The notes beneath the pieces are model-generated. The model was not told where the DNA came from. It saw only the letters and a program-made list of their open reading frames with translations, and did no database searches. Positions 35,314 to 43,224 of a stretch of 62,882 nt of DNA are shown piece after piece. The stretch's first letter is position 1. Every line of letters starts with the position of its first letter. Position numbers and translations under genes: made by a program. The DNA comes from Nostoc sp. UCD121 (lineage in GTDB: Bacteria > Cyanobacteriota > Cyanobacteriia > Cyanobacteriales > Nostocaceae), in the NCBI RefSeq assembly GCF_014222285.1, contig NZ_JACKZS010000020.1, positions 1 to 62,882 of the forward strand, given 5' to 3'.

Positions 35314-35574
35314 ATGAATCACTGGCTAGTAATCGCCCTAGTAGCTTATCTAATTGGAGCCGCAATAGAAGGGGTGAGTACAGCCAGCCAGCTATCTCGT
35401 TCAGTGCCAGAACTAGCTAAAAGTACACAACAAGCTCACCCTTCAGAGTCTGCCACTGGAACCAATTCTACTTTGCGAGTTGTGGCCGCTATCGCTTCAG
35501 TAAGTATCTGTGGAGCTTTTTTCTGGCCTTGCCGCCTCATCCACCGTTTAATGAAAGGGAACGTTAATTCATAA
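35314..35574 (+). CDS. Small membrane protein, unknown
   Basis: The 86-aa protein has an N-terminal membrane helix (MNHWLVIALVAYLIGAAIEG) and a second one near the end (VVAAIASVSICGAFFWPCRLIHRL), with a polar middle. ATG at 35314 is chosen over TTG at 35305. Probably co-transcribed with the preceding small gene. Family not recognised. Confidence 0.6.
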   Translation: MNHWLVIALVAYLIGAAIEGVSTASQLSRSVPELAKSTQQAHPSESATGTNSTLRVVAAIASVSICGAFFWPCRLIHRLMKGNVNS

Positions 35575-35627
35575 ACTTAAGCCTGGCTGAAGCTGGGGAC
35601 AAAATATATCTATTTGCGGTTGGTAAA

Positions 35628-36308
35628 TTATGCAGTTTGTTCTGGTTCTGTCGCTACCTTTTGCCCAATTTTTGGCTCGGTACCAGCAAACAGTCGTTCA
35701 ATATTAGTGCGATGGCGCAAAATTACATATAATCCACCGGCAATCCCAAAAAGAATATAGGGTAACGGTTGATGCAAAATTACCATGAAAATGGAAACAG
35801 CGATCGCACCTACAATTGAACTCAGAGAAACAATCCGCGATATCGCCACAACGACGGCAAACACACCGGCTGTTCCTAAACCTATCTGCCAACTCATGGC
35901 CAATAAAATCCCCAAGCTGATAGCAACAGATTTACCACCAGTAAAGCCCAAAAAAATTGATTTACTATGTCCCAGAATGGCAGCTAACCCAGCGAAGGTT
36001 ACTACCCACGGTTGCCACACTTGTGCATCTATCGTTGGAGGGATAAAATTTTGACTAGAGGCAAACTTGAATAACCAGTAAACTAGAGCGATCGCTAATA
36101 CTCCCTTTAAGGAATCAAGTATTAAAACGAATGCTCCTGGCCCTTTCCCCAAGGTTCTTAGCACATTAGTTGCGCCAGTGGAACCTGAACCAACTTCCCG
36201 AATATCGATACCCTTTAACTGCTTCACAGCAATATACCCAGTGGGAAAGGAACCCAGCAGGTAAGCTATAAGCACTATTACGCCGCACAGACTTAACCAG
36301 ATAGCCAT
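35628..36308 (-). CDS. plsY: Glycerol-3-phosphate acyltransferase PlsY
   Basis: The 226-aa polytopic membrane protein has the PlsY motifs: GSFPTGYIAVK near 19-29, REVGSGSTGATNVLRTLG near 38-55 and GHSKSIFLGFTGGKSVA near 112-128 and, at the end, LRHRTNIERLFAGTEPKIG. It transfers the acyl group from acyl-phosphate to glycerol-3-phosphate, the first step of phospholipid synthesis. About five membrane segments. Length is normal. Confidence 0.95.
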   Translation of the reverse strand: MAIWLSLCGVIVLIAYLLGSFPTGYIAVKQLKGIDIREVGSGSTGATNVLRTLGKGPGAFVLILDSLKGVLAIALVYWLFKFASSQNFIPPTIDAQVWQPWVVTFAGLAAILGHSKSIFLGFTGGKSVAISLGILLAMSWQIGLGTAGVFAVVVAISRIVSLSSIVGAIAVSIFMVILHQPLPYILFGIAGGLYVILRHRTNIERLFAGTEPKIGQKVATEPEQTA

Positions 36309-36378
36309 AATAAAATTTAAAAATCTAGAGAAATACCTTTTAATTCCATTTCTTGAAAGAAGATAACTACATACTAAA

Positions 36379-36400
36379 GAGGCAATTCATAAATTGCCTC
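36379..36400. repeat. Palindrome of the GAGGCAATT family
   Basis: GAGGCAATT (36379-36387) and AATTGCCTC (36392-36400) form a perfect 9-bp stem with a 4-nt loop, flanked by TA pairs. On the minus strand it follows the DUF3086 gene and could serve as its terminator. Heptamer ACCAATG units follow at about 36437-36460. Confidence 0.75.
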
Positions 36401-36464
36401 TACATAAATAAAGTCCAGTTTTACACAGAATTGGTACGACCAATGACCAATGACCAATGACTAA

Positions 36465-37739
36465 TTAAAAGTCATCATCATAGTTTCTCACGGTTTTGGG
36501 GTCAGGAGCAAAAGCTAACCACAGAGGAAATTGCAGCAGTGACAAACTGATTTGCTCTTCTGAATCGTCAATGATAATTAAGGGCAGTTGATTGGCTTTC
36601 GTCAATCGGTCTGCTTTCTGAGCGAGAGCATCAGAAGCCTCAAATAATACTACACCCCGGTCTGGGCCAAAATCTGGGCGACCGATTCCCAGACAATCTT
36701 GTAAGCCACGCCGCCATTCACCTAATCGCTCTGGTGTATTAGCTAAAACTAAAGTACGAATGCGATCGCCATACAGCTTGTGTAATATCGAAATTGCAGC
36801 TGAGGCAATCAGAATATTCTGTAAGCGGCTACCCATTGTCCGCAAACCACCCCGTCCCCCTTGGGTAAAAAACCAATTCGAGACTCGCTCTGCATGGATT
36901 GGTTCAAAGGTTCGGCGTAGTTGCCATGCTGGGCCGTAATAATCTGGTTTATTGCGGTATTGGTCGATTAGGCGGCGAATTTGCTTTGTAGTATCTTGAA
37001 ACTGCTGTTGGGCAAATTGCGGTATTCCAGATTGGGGTTCAACAGGTTTAGCCTCTTTTACAGCAGGTTTTTCTCGTTCCACCACAGTTGGTGTTAGTTG
37101 CAACTGTTCGGCAGCAACGGCTAAATCCTGTAAGCTACCCGTGAGATAGTCTTTAAAACCCTGCACCCGAATTGCCAAGTCTTGGGATGTACCAGCAAAA
37201 GTGGTTCGCATCTCGTTGCGGATACGTTCTTGACGGCGTTCTAGTTGTTCTACAGAAATTTGCAGGGTTTGTTTGCGTTGTTCTAACTGTACCAACGACT
37301 CTTGCACAAGTCGTCCCAGTGAGGTTTGAGTTTCACTCACTTGTGCCTGAAGGTTTTTATAAGAAGCTTGCAGCTTAACTATTTCTTCCTTGAGGGCTGC
37401 TTCAGCGTTTTGCAACTCTGCTACTCGCTGCTCTGCTTCTACATATAATGAATGATTTTCTGATTCTATTTCTGACCCCAGTGCGGTATATACTGGTTCC
37501 GACTGCGCTACAAACTCGCCATTTGAATTTTCTGTTAGCTCTACTGTAGTATCTACCACTTCTGCATTGGAGATGAGTGGCTCAAAAGTTGCGTAGTTTT
37601 CTGATGAGCTAACGCCTCCTGTTTCTCCCACTGACTCAACAGATGGATTGACTGGATGTTCAACTGCATTGTTTTGCTCTTCTTTTTCTGCCAACCGCTC
37701 ATCAATTGGTTCTGGGGTTTGAGATGCCTCTGGGTTCAT
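36465..37739 (-). CDS. DUF3086 domain protein
   Basis: The 424-aa protein has a disordered acidic N-terminus and a long coiled coil (about 95-190: ALKEEIVKLQASYKNLQAQVSETQTSLG). The DUF3086 C-terminal domain (about 255-424) contains WQLRRTFEPIHAERVSNWFFTQGGRGGLRTMGSRLQN. Function is unknown. The in-frame TTG at 37745 is less likely than ATG 37739. It forms the conserved-looking neighbourhood DUF3119-MlaE on the same strand (gaps of about 130 and 100 bp), which suggests a role with lipid transport or the cell envelope. Confidence 0.85.
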   Translation of the reverse strand: MNPEASQTPEPIDERLAEKEEQNNAVEHPVNPSVESVGETGGVSSSENYATFEPLISNAEVVDTTVELTENSNGEFVAQSEPVYTALGSEIESENHSLYVEAEQRVAELQNAEAALKEEIVKLQASYKNLQAQVSETQTSLGRLVQESLVQLEQRKQTLQISVEQLERRQERIRNEMRTTFAGTSQDLAIRVQGFKDYLTGSLQDLAVAAEQLQLTPTVVEREKPAVKEAKPVEPQSGIPQFAQQQFQDTTKQIRRLIDQYRNKPDYYGPAWQLRRTFEPIHAERVSNWFFTQGGRGGLRTMGSRLQNILIASAAISILHKLYGDRIRTLVLANTPERLGEWRRGLQDCLGIGRPDFGPDRGVVLFEASDALAQKADRLTKANQLPLIIIDDSEEQISLSLLQFPLWLAFAPDPKTVRNYDDDF

Positions 37740-37876
37740 AAACAATAGTGTAATTCCTATGACGCGAATAAATAGCTTTCAGAAATATTACAATTAACCT
37801 GCCATAAAAGTCCTGAGTTATGAGGGCTGAGTTATGAGTTTAGATCAAAAGGACTCAGCACTCGTGGCACTCAGCA

Positions 37877-38293
37877 CTAAATACGCGGACAACGTTGTTC
37901 TAAGCAAGTTTTCAAGGTGTTGGGGTCAAATAAAATCGGCAAAAAGTGAATACTTTTAATTTCTTTAAAGTAAAACAAAATGGGGACTCCATTCCAGAAG
38001 ATCCGCCAGTTTTGCCATTCCTGGTAGGGAAAGCGCCGAATCAATTTTTCATTTCTGTAAATATCTAAGTTGGTGACGGTAAATTGCAAACGCAGCGTTA
38101 ACGCCTGAAACATGAGAAATAAGCCAAACAGTGTGAAAACAGCGCCTATCCACGGTTGTACCAACAGTAGTGGAATAGCGGTAATCACCAACACTATAGG
38201 TATATTGTAACTAGGCTTGAGTTCCACAGTTGATGTGGAGTTAGGAGCAAATGAACTGGTCACAGTTTTGAATCCTGCTTTATTAGTAAACAT
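37877..38293 (-). CDS. DUF3119 domain protein
   Basis: The 138-aa protein has two close hydrophobic segments (about 30-48 and 52-70), then a small PH-like domain (LQFTVTNLDIYRNEKLIRRFPYQEWQNWRIFWNGVPILFYFKE) seen in DUF3119. Function is unknown. Set between the MlaE permease gene and the DUF3086 gene, it may help lipid traffic at the membrane. Confidence 0.8.
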   Translation of the reverse strand: MFTNKAGFKTVTSSFAPNSTSTVELKPSYNIPIVLVITAIPLLLVQPWIGAVFTLFGLFLMFQALTLRLQFTVTNLDIYRNEKLIRRFPYQEWQNWRIFWNGVPILFYFKEIKSIHFLPILFDPNTLKTCLEQRCPRI

Positions 38294-38316
38294 ATCTCTT
38301 ATTTTAGAAGTCAGAA

Positions 38317-38344
38317 GTAGAGATGCGATTAATCGCTTCTCTAC
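38317..38344. repeat. Palindrome of the GTAGAGA family
   Basis: GTAGAGATGCGATT (38317-38330) is followed directly by its near-perfect complement AATCGCTTCTCTAC (38331-38344), with one mismatch. Confidence 0.8.
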
Positions 38345-38393
38345 AGGAGTGATGAGTTAAAACTCCTCACTCCTAAATACTCACTTCTCACTT

Positions 38394-39191
38394 TTATAAG
38401 CCTTTCAAAAATGCACTGCCAAGTCCTTGGAACATTAGCCAAGAAAGAAAGAAGTTGCTAACAAATATAATTAGCAAGGCAGTCACAACAGCAGTTGTGG
38501 TTGACTGTCCTACTCCTTTGGCTCCTCCTGTTGTCGTCAATCCCCAACTGCAACCAATTACGGCGATTAAAATCCCAAAGCAACATGCCTTCAGCATGGC
38601 GCTAATAATATCCCAGATCCCAAGAAAGTTACGGGCTGAGTCTAGAAATACCGTATCAGATAGGTTATAGACATTTGTTGCAATTATGAATCCTCCGAAC
38701 ATCCCTGTTATCAAAGACAGGAGGGTTAAAATCGGTAGCATTAAACAGCAAGCAATAACGCGGGGAATAACCAGATAATCGATTGGATCTGTTTTTAACA
38801 TCAACATGGCATCGATTTGTTCTGTGACTCGCATGGTACCGATTTCGGCTGCAAAGGCAGAACCGACTCGCCCTGCCAAAACCACTGCTGTTAACACGGG
38901 AGAGAGTTCTCGTGTTAACGCTATAGAAAGCACCCCCCCGATAATGTTTCCTGCACCAAAGTTGATAAATTCTCGTGCCACTTGAATGGTAAACACTGCG
39001 CCGACGAAAATAGCCGTCAATAGGGCAATAAATAGAGAATCTGGCCCAACTGCTGCCATTTGTTCTAAGGTGTTGCGCCGATGGATTTTGCCCCTCAATA
39101 GGTGAACTAGTACTTGCCCACCCAGAAAAATCGCTGCCAGCAATCGCTGGCTCCATTCTCCTAAACTGGATTTGGATGTAGTCTGGTTCAA
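38394..39191 (-). CDS. MlaE-family lipid ABC transporter permease
   Basis: The 265-aa protein is a typical MlaE/TGD1 permease. It has an N-terminal amphipathic helix, then LFIALLTAIFVGAVFTIQVAREF, RELSPVLTAVVLAGRVGSAFAAEIGTMRVTEQIDA (the family signature, about 90-125), PIDYLVIPRV and three more membrane segments. It moves phospholipids between inner membrane and outer membrane or thylakoid. The ATPase and MCE-type binding partner are not in this window, so they are encoded elsewhere. Confidence 0.9.
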   Translation of the reverse strand: MNQTTSKSSLGEWSQRLLAAIFLGGQVLVHLLRGKIHRRNTLEQMAAVGPDSLFIALLTAIFVGAVFTIQVAREFINFGAGNIIGGVLSIALTRELSPVLTAVVLAGRVGSAFAAEIGTMRVTEQIDAMLMLKTDPIDYLVIPRVIACCLMLPILTLLSLITGMFGGFIIATNVYNLSDTVFLDSARNFLGIWDIISAMLKACCFGILIAVIGCSWGLTTTGGAKGVGQSTTTAVVTALLIIFVSNFFLSWLMFQGLGSAFLKGL

Positions 39192-39623
39192 TGTTCTATA
39201 GCTAACTCGGTAACTGCCTTAAGAATAGCGGAAGTCGTTGGGATAGGGAATGGGGAATTGGGAATTGGGCATTGGTCAATAGTTCTTTTTCCCCTGCTCC
39301 TTCATCCCCCTAACTCCCTGCTCCCAAAGAGGCTGAATATTAACTTAGATTAAAAATGCTCTCAGGAAAGAAAGCTATTATTAAAGGTGCTGCAAACCAA
39401 TAAATAGGTGTTAATCTTATTTTAAACCTTTATTTTGCAAGGCTTTTAGAGATTTAAGACATTTTATTATATCCCCAGCACGTGTTGTAACTGGTAGCCA
39501 TTTCTTTTAATGAAAACTTAAGATTCTTGACAGATTGTTTGCTTAGGAGCGATCGCACGTATTGTAGAAAATGACAAACCGCTATCTAGCTATTGTCATC
39601 TCTACTCACGGAGTTTGTCCTAA
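39192..39623. other. Intergenic gap
   Basis: This 432-bp gap has a GGGAATGGGG/GGGAATTGGG spacer at 39243-39270, then AT-rich DNA with no gene. It should contain promoters for the MlaE permease (minus) and the small membrane protein (plus). A TTGACAGATTG near 39526 resembles a -35 box, but no matching -10 is clear. Confidence 0.4.
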
Positions 39624-39920
39624 ATGACTATTTTCATTAACTTTCTCCGCTCCTTACTACTGACGATCATATTTAGTTTTGTCGCTCCCATCTTCTTCGT
39701 TGGCGGTGGACTGCTCCTTTTATCCCTTATGGGTTCCTTTCCGGGTTTACAAGAGTTAACTGAGGCGATCGCCACTGAGATTATACGTTTTCTCGCCACC
39801 TTTGGCAGTGGGACTCCCCTGCGTGGATTATTTGTAATTAGCTTGACCTGTAGTTTCGTCGGGTCACTGTTTGATACTTATGTTTACTATCGGTATCAAA
39901 TTTTACGAATAGACTCCTGA
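39624..39920 (+). CDS. Small membrane protein, unknown
   Basis: The 98-aa protein has two to three hydrophobic segments (about 8-37 and 67-84) and ends in YVYYRYQILRIDS. It looks like a conserved cyanobacterial protein of unknown function. Start ATG at 39624. Confidence 0.6.
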   Translation: MTIFINFLRSLLLTIIFSFVAPIFFVGGGLLLLSLMGSFPGLQELTEAIATEIIRFLATFGSGTPLRGLFVISLTCSFVGSLFDTYVYYRYQILRIDS

Positions 39921-40464
39921 ATGATGTGAATAGTCTTCGTCAGGTATTCATGGGCTGTACAAGAGAGGAAAAATTGAGATTTCCCAAAATGAAAGTATTA
40001 CTTGTCTTAACCTAAACAGGGATTAGTGTTGCTGAATGAAATTTTATTCATTAAATTGAGTACCGAAATTACTAATTAAATACTTATTGTTAATTAGTTA
40101 TTAGTTATTAATTACTAATAAATGTTCCGTATGCCCGACTGTAGTAAACCAATCCTAAAACAGTCAAAAAGCTAGTAAACTAAGGGCTTTGAAACTTTGA
40201 ATTATGCAAAATAGCTAAAATAGTCTGTGCTAAACAACCACATTGGACGCTAAACTAGAGTTTGGCATTTTGTGTTGGCTGCAATCTTTAAGGAATTTAT
40301 TAGTATTCATCGAGAATATCAAATAAAACTCACTGCAAAATATAAAAACTTCCTTAAAATCCTGATAAACATAATGCCTGCTCATGTTTCTTAACAGAGC
40401 AAAGAAGGTCGTCTGACCTCTGGGGATCTTATATTGAGTTTATTACGAGGAATGTTTACAGCTC
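39921..40464. other. Intergenic gap upstream of sppA
   Basis: This 544-bp gap holds a heptamer-like repeat (TTAATTAGTTATTAGTTATT, about 40091-40110). Just upstream of sppA there is a small hairpin (AGGTCGTCTGACCT, about 40408-40421) in its probable leader. No gene found. Confidence 0.4.
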
Positions 40465-41286
40465 ATGGTTTGGCCGTTTAAGCCCAAGTTTAGAAAACAA
40501 ATTGCGCGGATTGAAATTACTGGTGCGATCGCCGGTGCGACTCGCAAACGCGTCCTAGAAGCACTGAAAACTGTAGAAGAAAAAAAATTTCCGGCATTAT
40601 TGCTGCGGATCGATAGCCCTGGAGGTACAGTCGGAGATTCTCAAGAAATTTACAGCGCCCTGAAGCGTTTGCGCGAAAAAATTAAAATCGTCGCTAGCTT
40701 TGGCAATATTTCGGCTTCTGGAGGTGTCTACATCGGCATGGGAGCAGAACACATCGTATCTAACCCAGGTACAATTACGGGTAGTATTGGTGTGATTTTG
40801 CGTGGCAATAACTTGGAACGCTTGCTAGAAAAAATCGGTGTTTCCTTCCAGGTAATTAAGTCTGGCCCTTACAAAGACATTTTGGCTTTTGATCGGCAGC
40901 TGACTCAACCAGAAGAAAACATCTTGCAAGAGTTGATTGACACAAGTTATCAGCAGTTTGTCCAAACGGTAGCTGATGGCCGTTCTTTAACAGTAGAAGC
41001 TGTAAAAAGTTTCGCCGATGGTCGGATTTTTACTGGACAGCAAGCCCTAGAATTGGGTGTTGTAGATCGCCTGGGCACTGAAGAAGATGCCCGTCGCTGG
41101 ACAGCAGAACTGGTCGGACTTGATCCGGAAAAAACTCTCTGCTATACCCTAGAAGAACGTAAACCCTTATTGAGTCGTCTTCTACCAGGAAGTCGTCAGG
41201 TTTCATCAGGAATTCGATCTGGAATTGATTGGCTCGAATTTGAAGTCTCTACTAGTGGTTTACCTCTGTGGTTATATCGACCCTAG
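40465..41286 (+). CDS. sppA: Signal peptide peptidase SppA
   Basis: The 273-aa protein is the short, single-domain SppA type (S49). IDSPGGTVGDSQEIY lies near 49-63, and the catalytic Ser85 is in SASGGVY with Lys137 in SGPYKDI. The Ser-Lys spacing of 52 equals that of the Bacillus enzyme as I recall it. It degrades cleaved signal peptides in the membrane. There is no obvious N-terminal membrane helix, so anchoring may be peripheral. Start ATG at 40465. Confidence 0.92.
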   Translation: MVWPFKPKFRKQIARIEITGAIAGATRKRVLEALKTVEEKKFPALLLRIDSPGGTVGDSQEIYSALKRLREKIKIVASFGNISASGGVYIGMGAEHIVSNPGTITGSIGVILRGNNLERLLEKIGVSFQVIKSGPYKDILAFDRQLTQPEENILQELIDTSYQQFVQTVADGRSLTVEAVKSFADGRIFTGQQALELGVVDRLGTEEDARRWTAELVGLDPEKTLCYTLEERKPLLSRLLPGSRQVSSGIRSGIDWLEFEVSTSGLPLWLYRP

Positions 41287-41288
41287 CT

Positions 41289-41366
41289 TGAGTTAGGAGT
41301 TAGGAGTGAGAAGTTGAGAGTTTGAACTCCTAACTCCTAACTCCTAACTTCTAACTCCTAACTTTT
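41289..41366. repeat. Heptamer repeats in opposite orientation
   Basis: TTAGGAG units at 41293-41306 and AACTCCT/AACTTCT units at 41325-41361 are inverted versions of the same heptamer, which could form a hairpin between sppA and aroH. Confidence 0.8.
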
Positions 41367-41388
41367 ATCTTTTTAGGAGGATTTTGGC

Positions 41389-41802
41389 GTGGAGTGGCAA
41401 ATGCGGGCTATTCGTGGAGCAACAACTGCTTCAGAAAATACTGTTGAGGTAATTCAAGAGGTAGTTACAGAACTACTGGATGAATTGGAAAATCGGAATC
41501 AATTTCAGCCGACAGACATGATTAGTGTGACTTTCTCAGTGACACGCGATTTGGATGCGATTTTTCCAGCTGCGATCGCTAGAGCGCGTCCTGGTTGGGA
41601 TAATGTGGCGATGTTGGATGTGCAGCAAATGCACGTAGAAGGTAGCTTACAGCGCTGCATTCGGTTCTTAATCCACGCCTATCTGCCAGCCTCCGCCTCA
41701 ATTCATCATATTTATTTACGCAATGCCGCTAGCTTGCGTCCCGACTGGAGTTTGCCTCAGTCTTTACAAACATCACAGCCAGTAGTGAAGTCAAAAGTGT
41801 AA
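41389..41802 (+). CDS. aroH: Chorismate mutase (AroH type)
   Basis: The 137-aa protein matches the monofunctional AroH chorismate mutase (MRAIRGATTASENT at 5-18, then the SVTRDLDAIFPAAIARARPGWDNV region and HVEGSLQRCIRFLIHAYLP). It converts chorismate to prephenate for Phe/Tyr synthesis. Start is GTG at 41389 with AGGAGG 8 bp upstream; an in-frame ATG follows four codons later. Two near neighbours, sppA and the repeat block, do not relate to the pathway. Confidence 0.92.
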   Translation: MEWQMRAIRGATTASENTVEVIQEVVTELLDELENRNQFQPTDMISVTFSVTRDLDAIFPAAIARARPGWDNVAMLDVQQMHVEGSLQRCIRFLIHAYLPASASIHHIYLRNAASLRPDWSLPQSLQTSQPVVKSKV

Positions 41803-42234
41803 ATTGAATCATAAAGAGTACATTTTGCTTCTCTTACGAGACGCTACCACGTTAAGCGAAGCTATGCAGTTCGCGTAGCGTGTCGCAGACAAGCCTCTCG
41901 TTCGCATTAGCGTCTCTGAAAGAGAAGAGAAGGCTCTACGCTTCATACCTTCGGGAACGCCAGAGGCGAACGCAATGACGACTCATTATCTTAGTAGATT
42001 TTTTTGCATTGGGATGCTCCCAATTTGTATATTTCAAAAAATGATTAATCATTTCTGTGAGACTGCTTGACAAGCAAATAGTAATCTTGTCATAAAATCA
42101 ATCAGATGAATTCATAAAATCAGAACTTTTTTCATCCAGTATTTAAAAATTTTACCTGTTAATTTGAATTTGAACAGATAGTTAATTTAGTGGAATATTT
42201 GAGCTGGCAATGATTACAAAATAGCAAATATTCT
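41803..42234. other. Gap with a complex Nostoc-type repeat block
   Basis: The 432-bp gap holds the repeat block 41828-41985 (listed separately), then AT-rich DNA leading to the binding-protein gene. No gene is visible. Confidence 0.45.
41828..41985. repeat. Complex palindromic repeat block
   Basis: A dense set of related words occurs: GAGACGCTACCACGTTAAGCG, GTTCGCGTAGCGTGTCGCAG, GTTCGCATTAGCGTCTC and TCGGGAACGCCAGAGGCGAACG. They are mutual partial complements and form several stems. Blocks of this kind are common intergenic repeats in Nostoc genomes. Confidence 0.7.
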
Positions 42235-43215
42235 ATGTTTAAATTACTTAAATACGCTGGTATTTTTATCATTACAGCCTGTTTGCTATTTGCTTGTCAG
42301 AGGGCACCAATCGAATTCAAACGCCCTCCCTTGAAAATACCATCTGGATATTTTGTTGGGGAGTATCCAGCCATCATTGCCCAAGAGAAAGGATTCTTCA
42401 AAGCCCAAGGGGTAGATGTGGAACTAATTCTTCATAAACGATACATCCAATTGGAACAAGGAAATTTCAGTGCGGGTAAGTATGATGGTGCTATGTATTC
42501 TTTGGGAAGTTTTATCATCTTGAGCGCCACAAATCCAGATATACAATGCGTGATGGTTGTAGATGAATCAACAGGAGCAGATGTAGTAGTCGCCCAATCA
42601 CAAATTAAAACCGTTGCTGACTTGAAAGCGAAAAAGCTGGGTGCAAATCTAGGCGGTTTTAGCGAAGTTTTCGTAACTGAGATGTTGAAAACTGCCAACT
42701 TAACCAGCGATGATGTGAACTTAGTTAAGTCAGAGGCTTCAGAAGTTCCTCAACGTCTGAAAAATAATACTATTCAAGCCGGACACACTTGGGAACCCCA
42801 TCTTTCTGAAGCGAGAAAATTAGGGGAACATATCCTATTTAGCAGCAAAGAAACCCCTGGCTTGATTTTAGATATGATTGTCTTTCGCGGTGAGATAATC
42901 CGCGATCGCCCTGAAGATGTTCGTGCATTCGTGCGAGGATGGCTGCAAGCAGTAAACTACTGGAAAGCAAATGTTCAGGAAGGAAACGCTATCATCAGCA
43001 AAGTCTTAAAAATTCCTAGCAATACAATCTCTCTGGAGGGAGTAAACCTAATTGATTTAGGTGAAAATCAAAAATTATTGCAATCTAGCAGCCCTAACTC
43101 CATCTACAAAACTGCCAAGATATATACAGACTTTTTTATTCGCTCTGGAAACGTCACGCGCATTCCTGAGCTAAAAACTTTGTTCAATTCTTCATTCTTG
43201 AAGCCTCCCTCCTAG
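42235..43215 (+). CDS. NMT1/SsuA-type substrate-binding lipoprotein
   Basis: The 326-aa protein has a lipoprotein signal (LLFAC, modified Cys21). The mature part matches the NMT1/THI5 and nitrate/taurine binding-protein family (GYFVGEYPAIIAQEKGFFKAQGVDVELI). The ligand could be a small organic sulfonate, a pyrimidine or similar; sequence does not decide. No ABC permease or ATPase gene is nearby. It ends 9 bp before a diguanylate cyclase gene, so it probably acts as the periplasmic sensor for that receptor rather than in transport. Confidence 0.8.
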   Translation: MFKLLKYAGIFIITACLLFACQRAPIEFKRPPLKIPSGYFVGEYPAIIAQEKGFFKAQGVDVELILHKRYIQLEQGNFSAGKYDGAMYSLGSFIILSATNPDIQCVMVVDESTGADVVVAQSQIKTVADLKAKKLGANLGGFSEVFVTEMLKTANLTSDDVNLVKSEASEVPQRLKNNTIQAGHTWEPHLSEARKLGEHILFSSKETPGLILDMIVFRGEIIRDRPEDVRAFVRGWLQAVNYWKANVQEGNAIISKVLKIPSNTISLEGVNLIDLGENQKLLQSSSPNSIYKTAKIYTDFFIRSGNVTRIPELKTLFNSSFLKPPS

Positions 43216-43224
43216 TTTAAAGCC

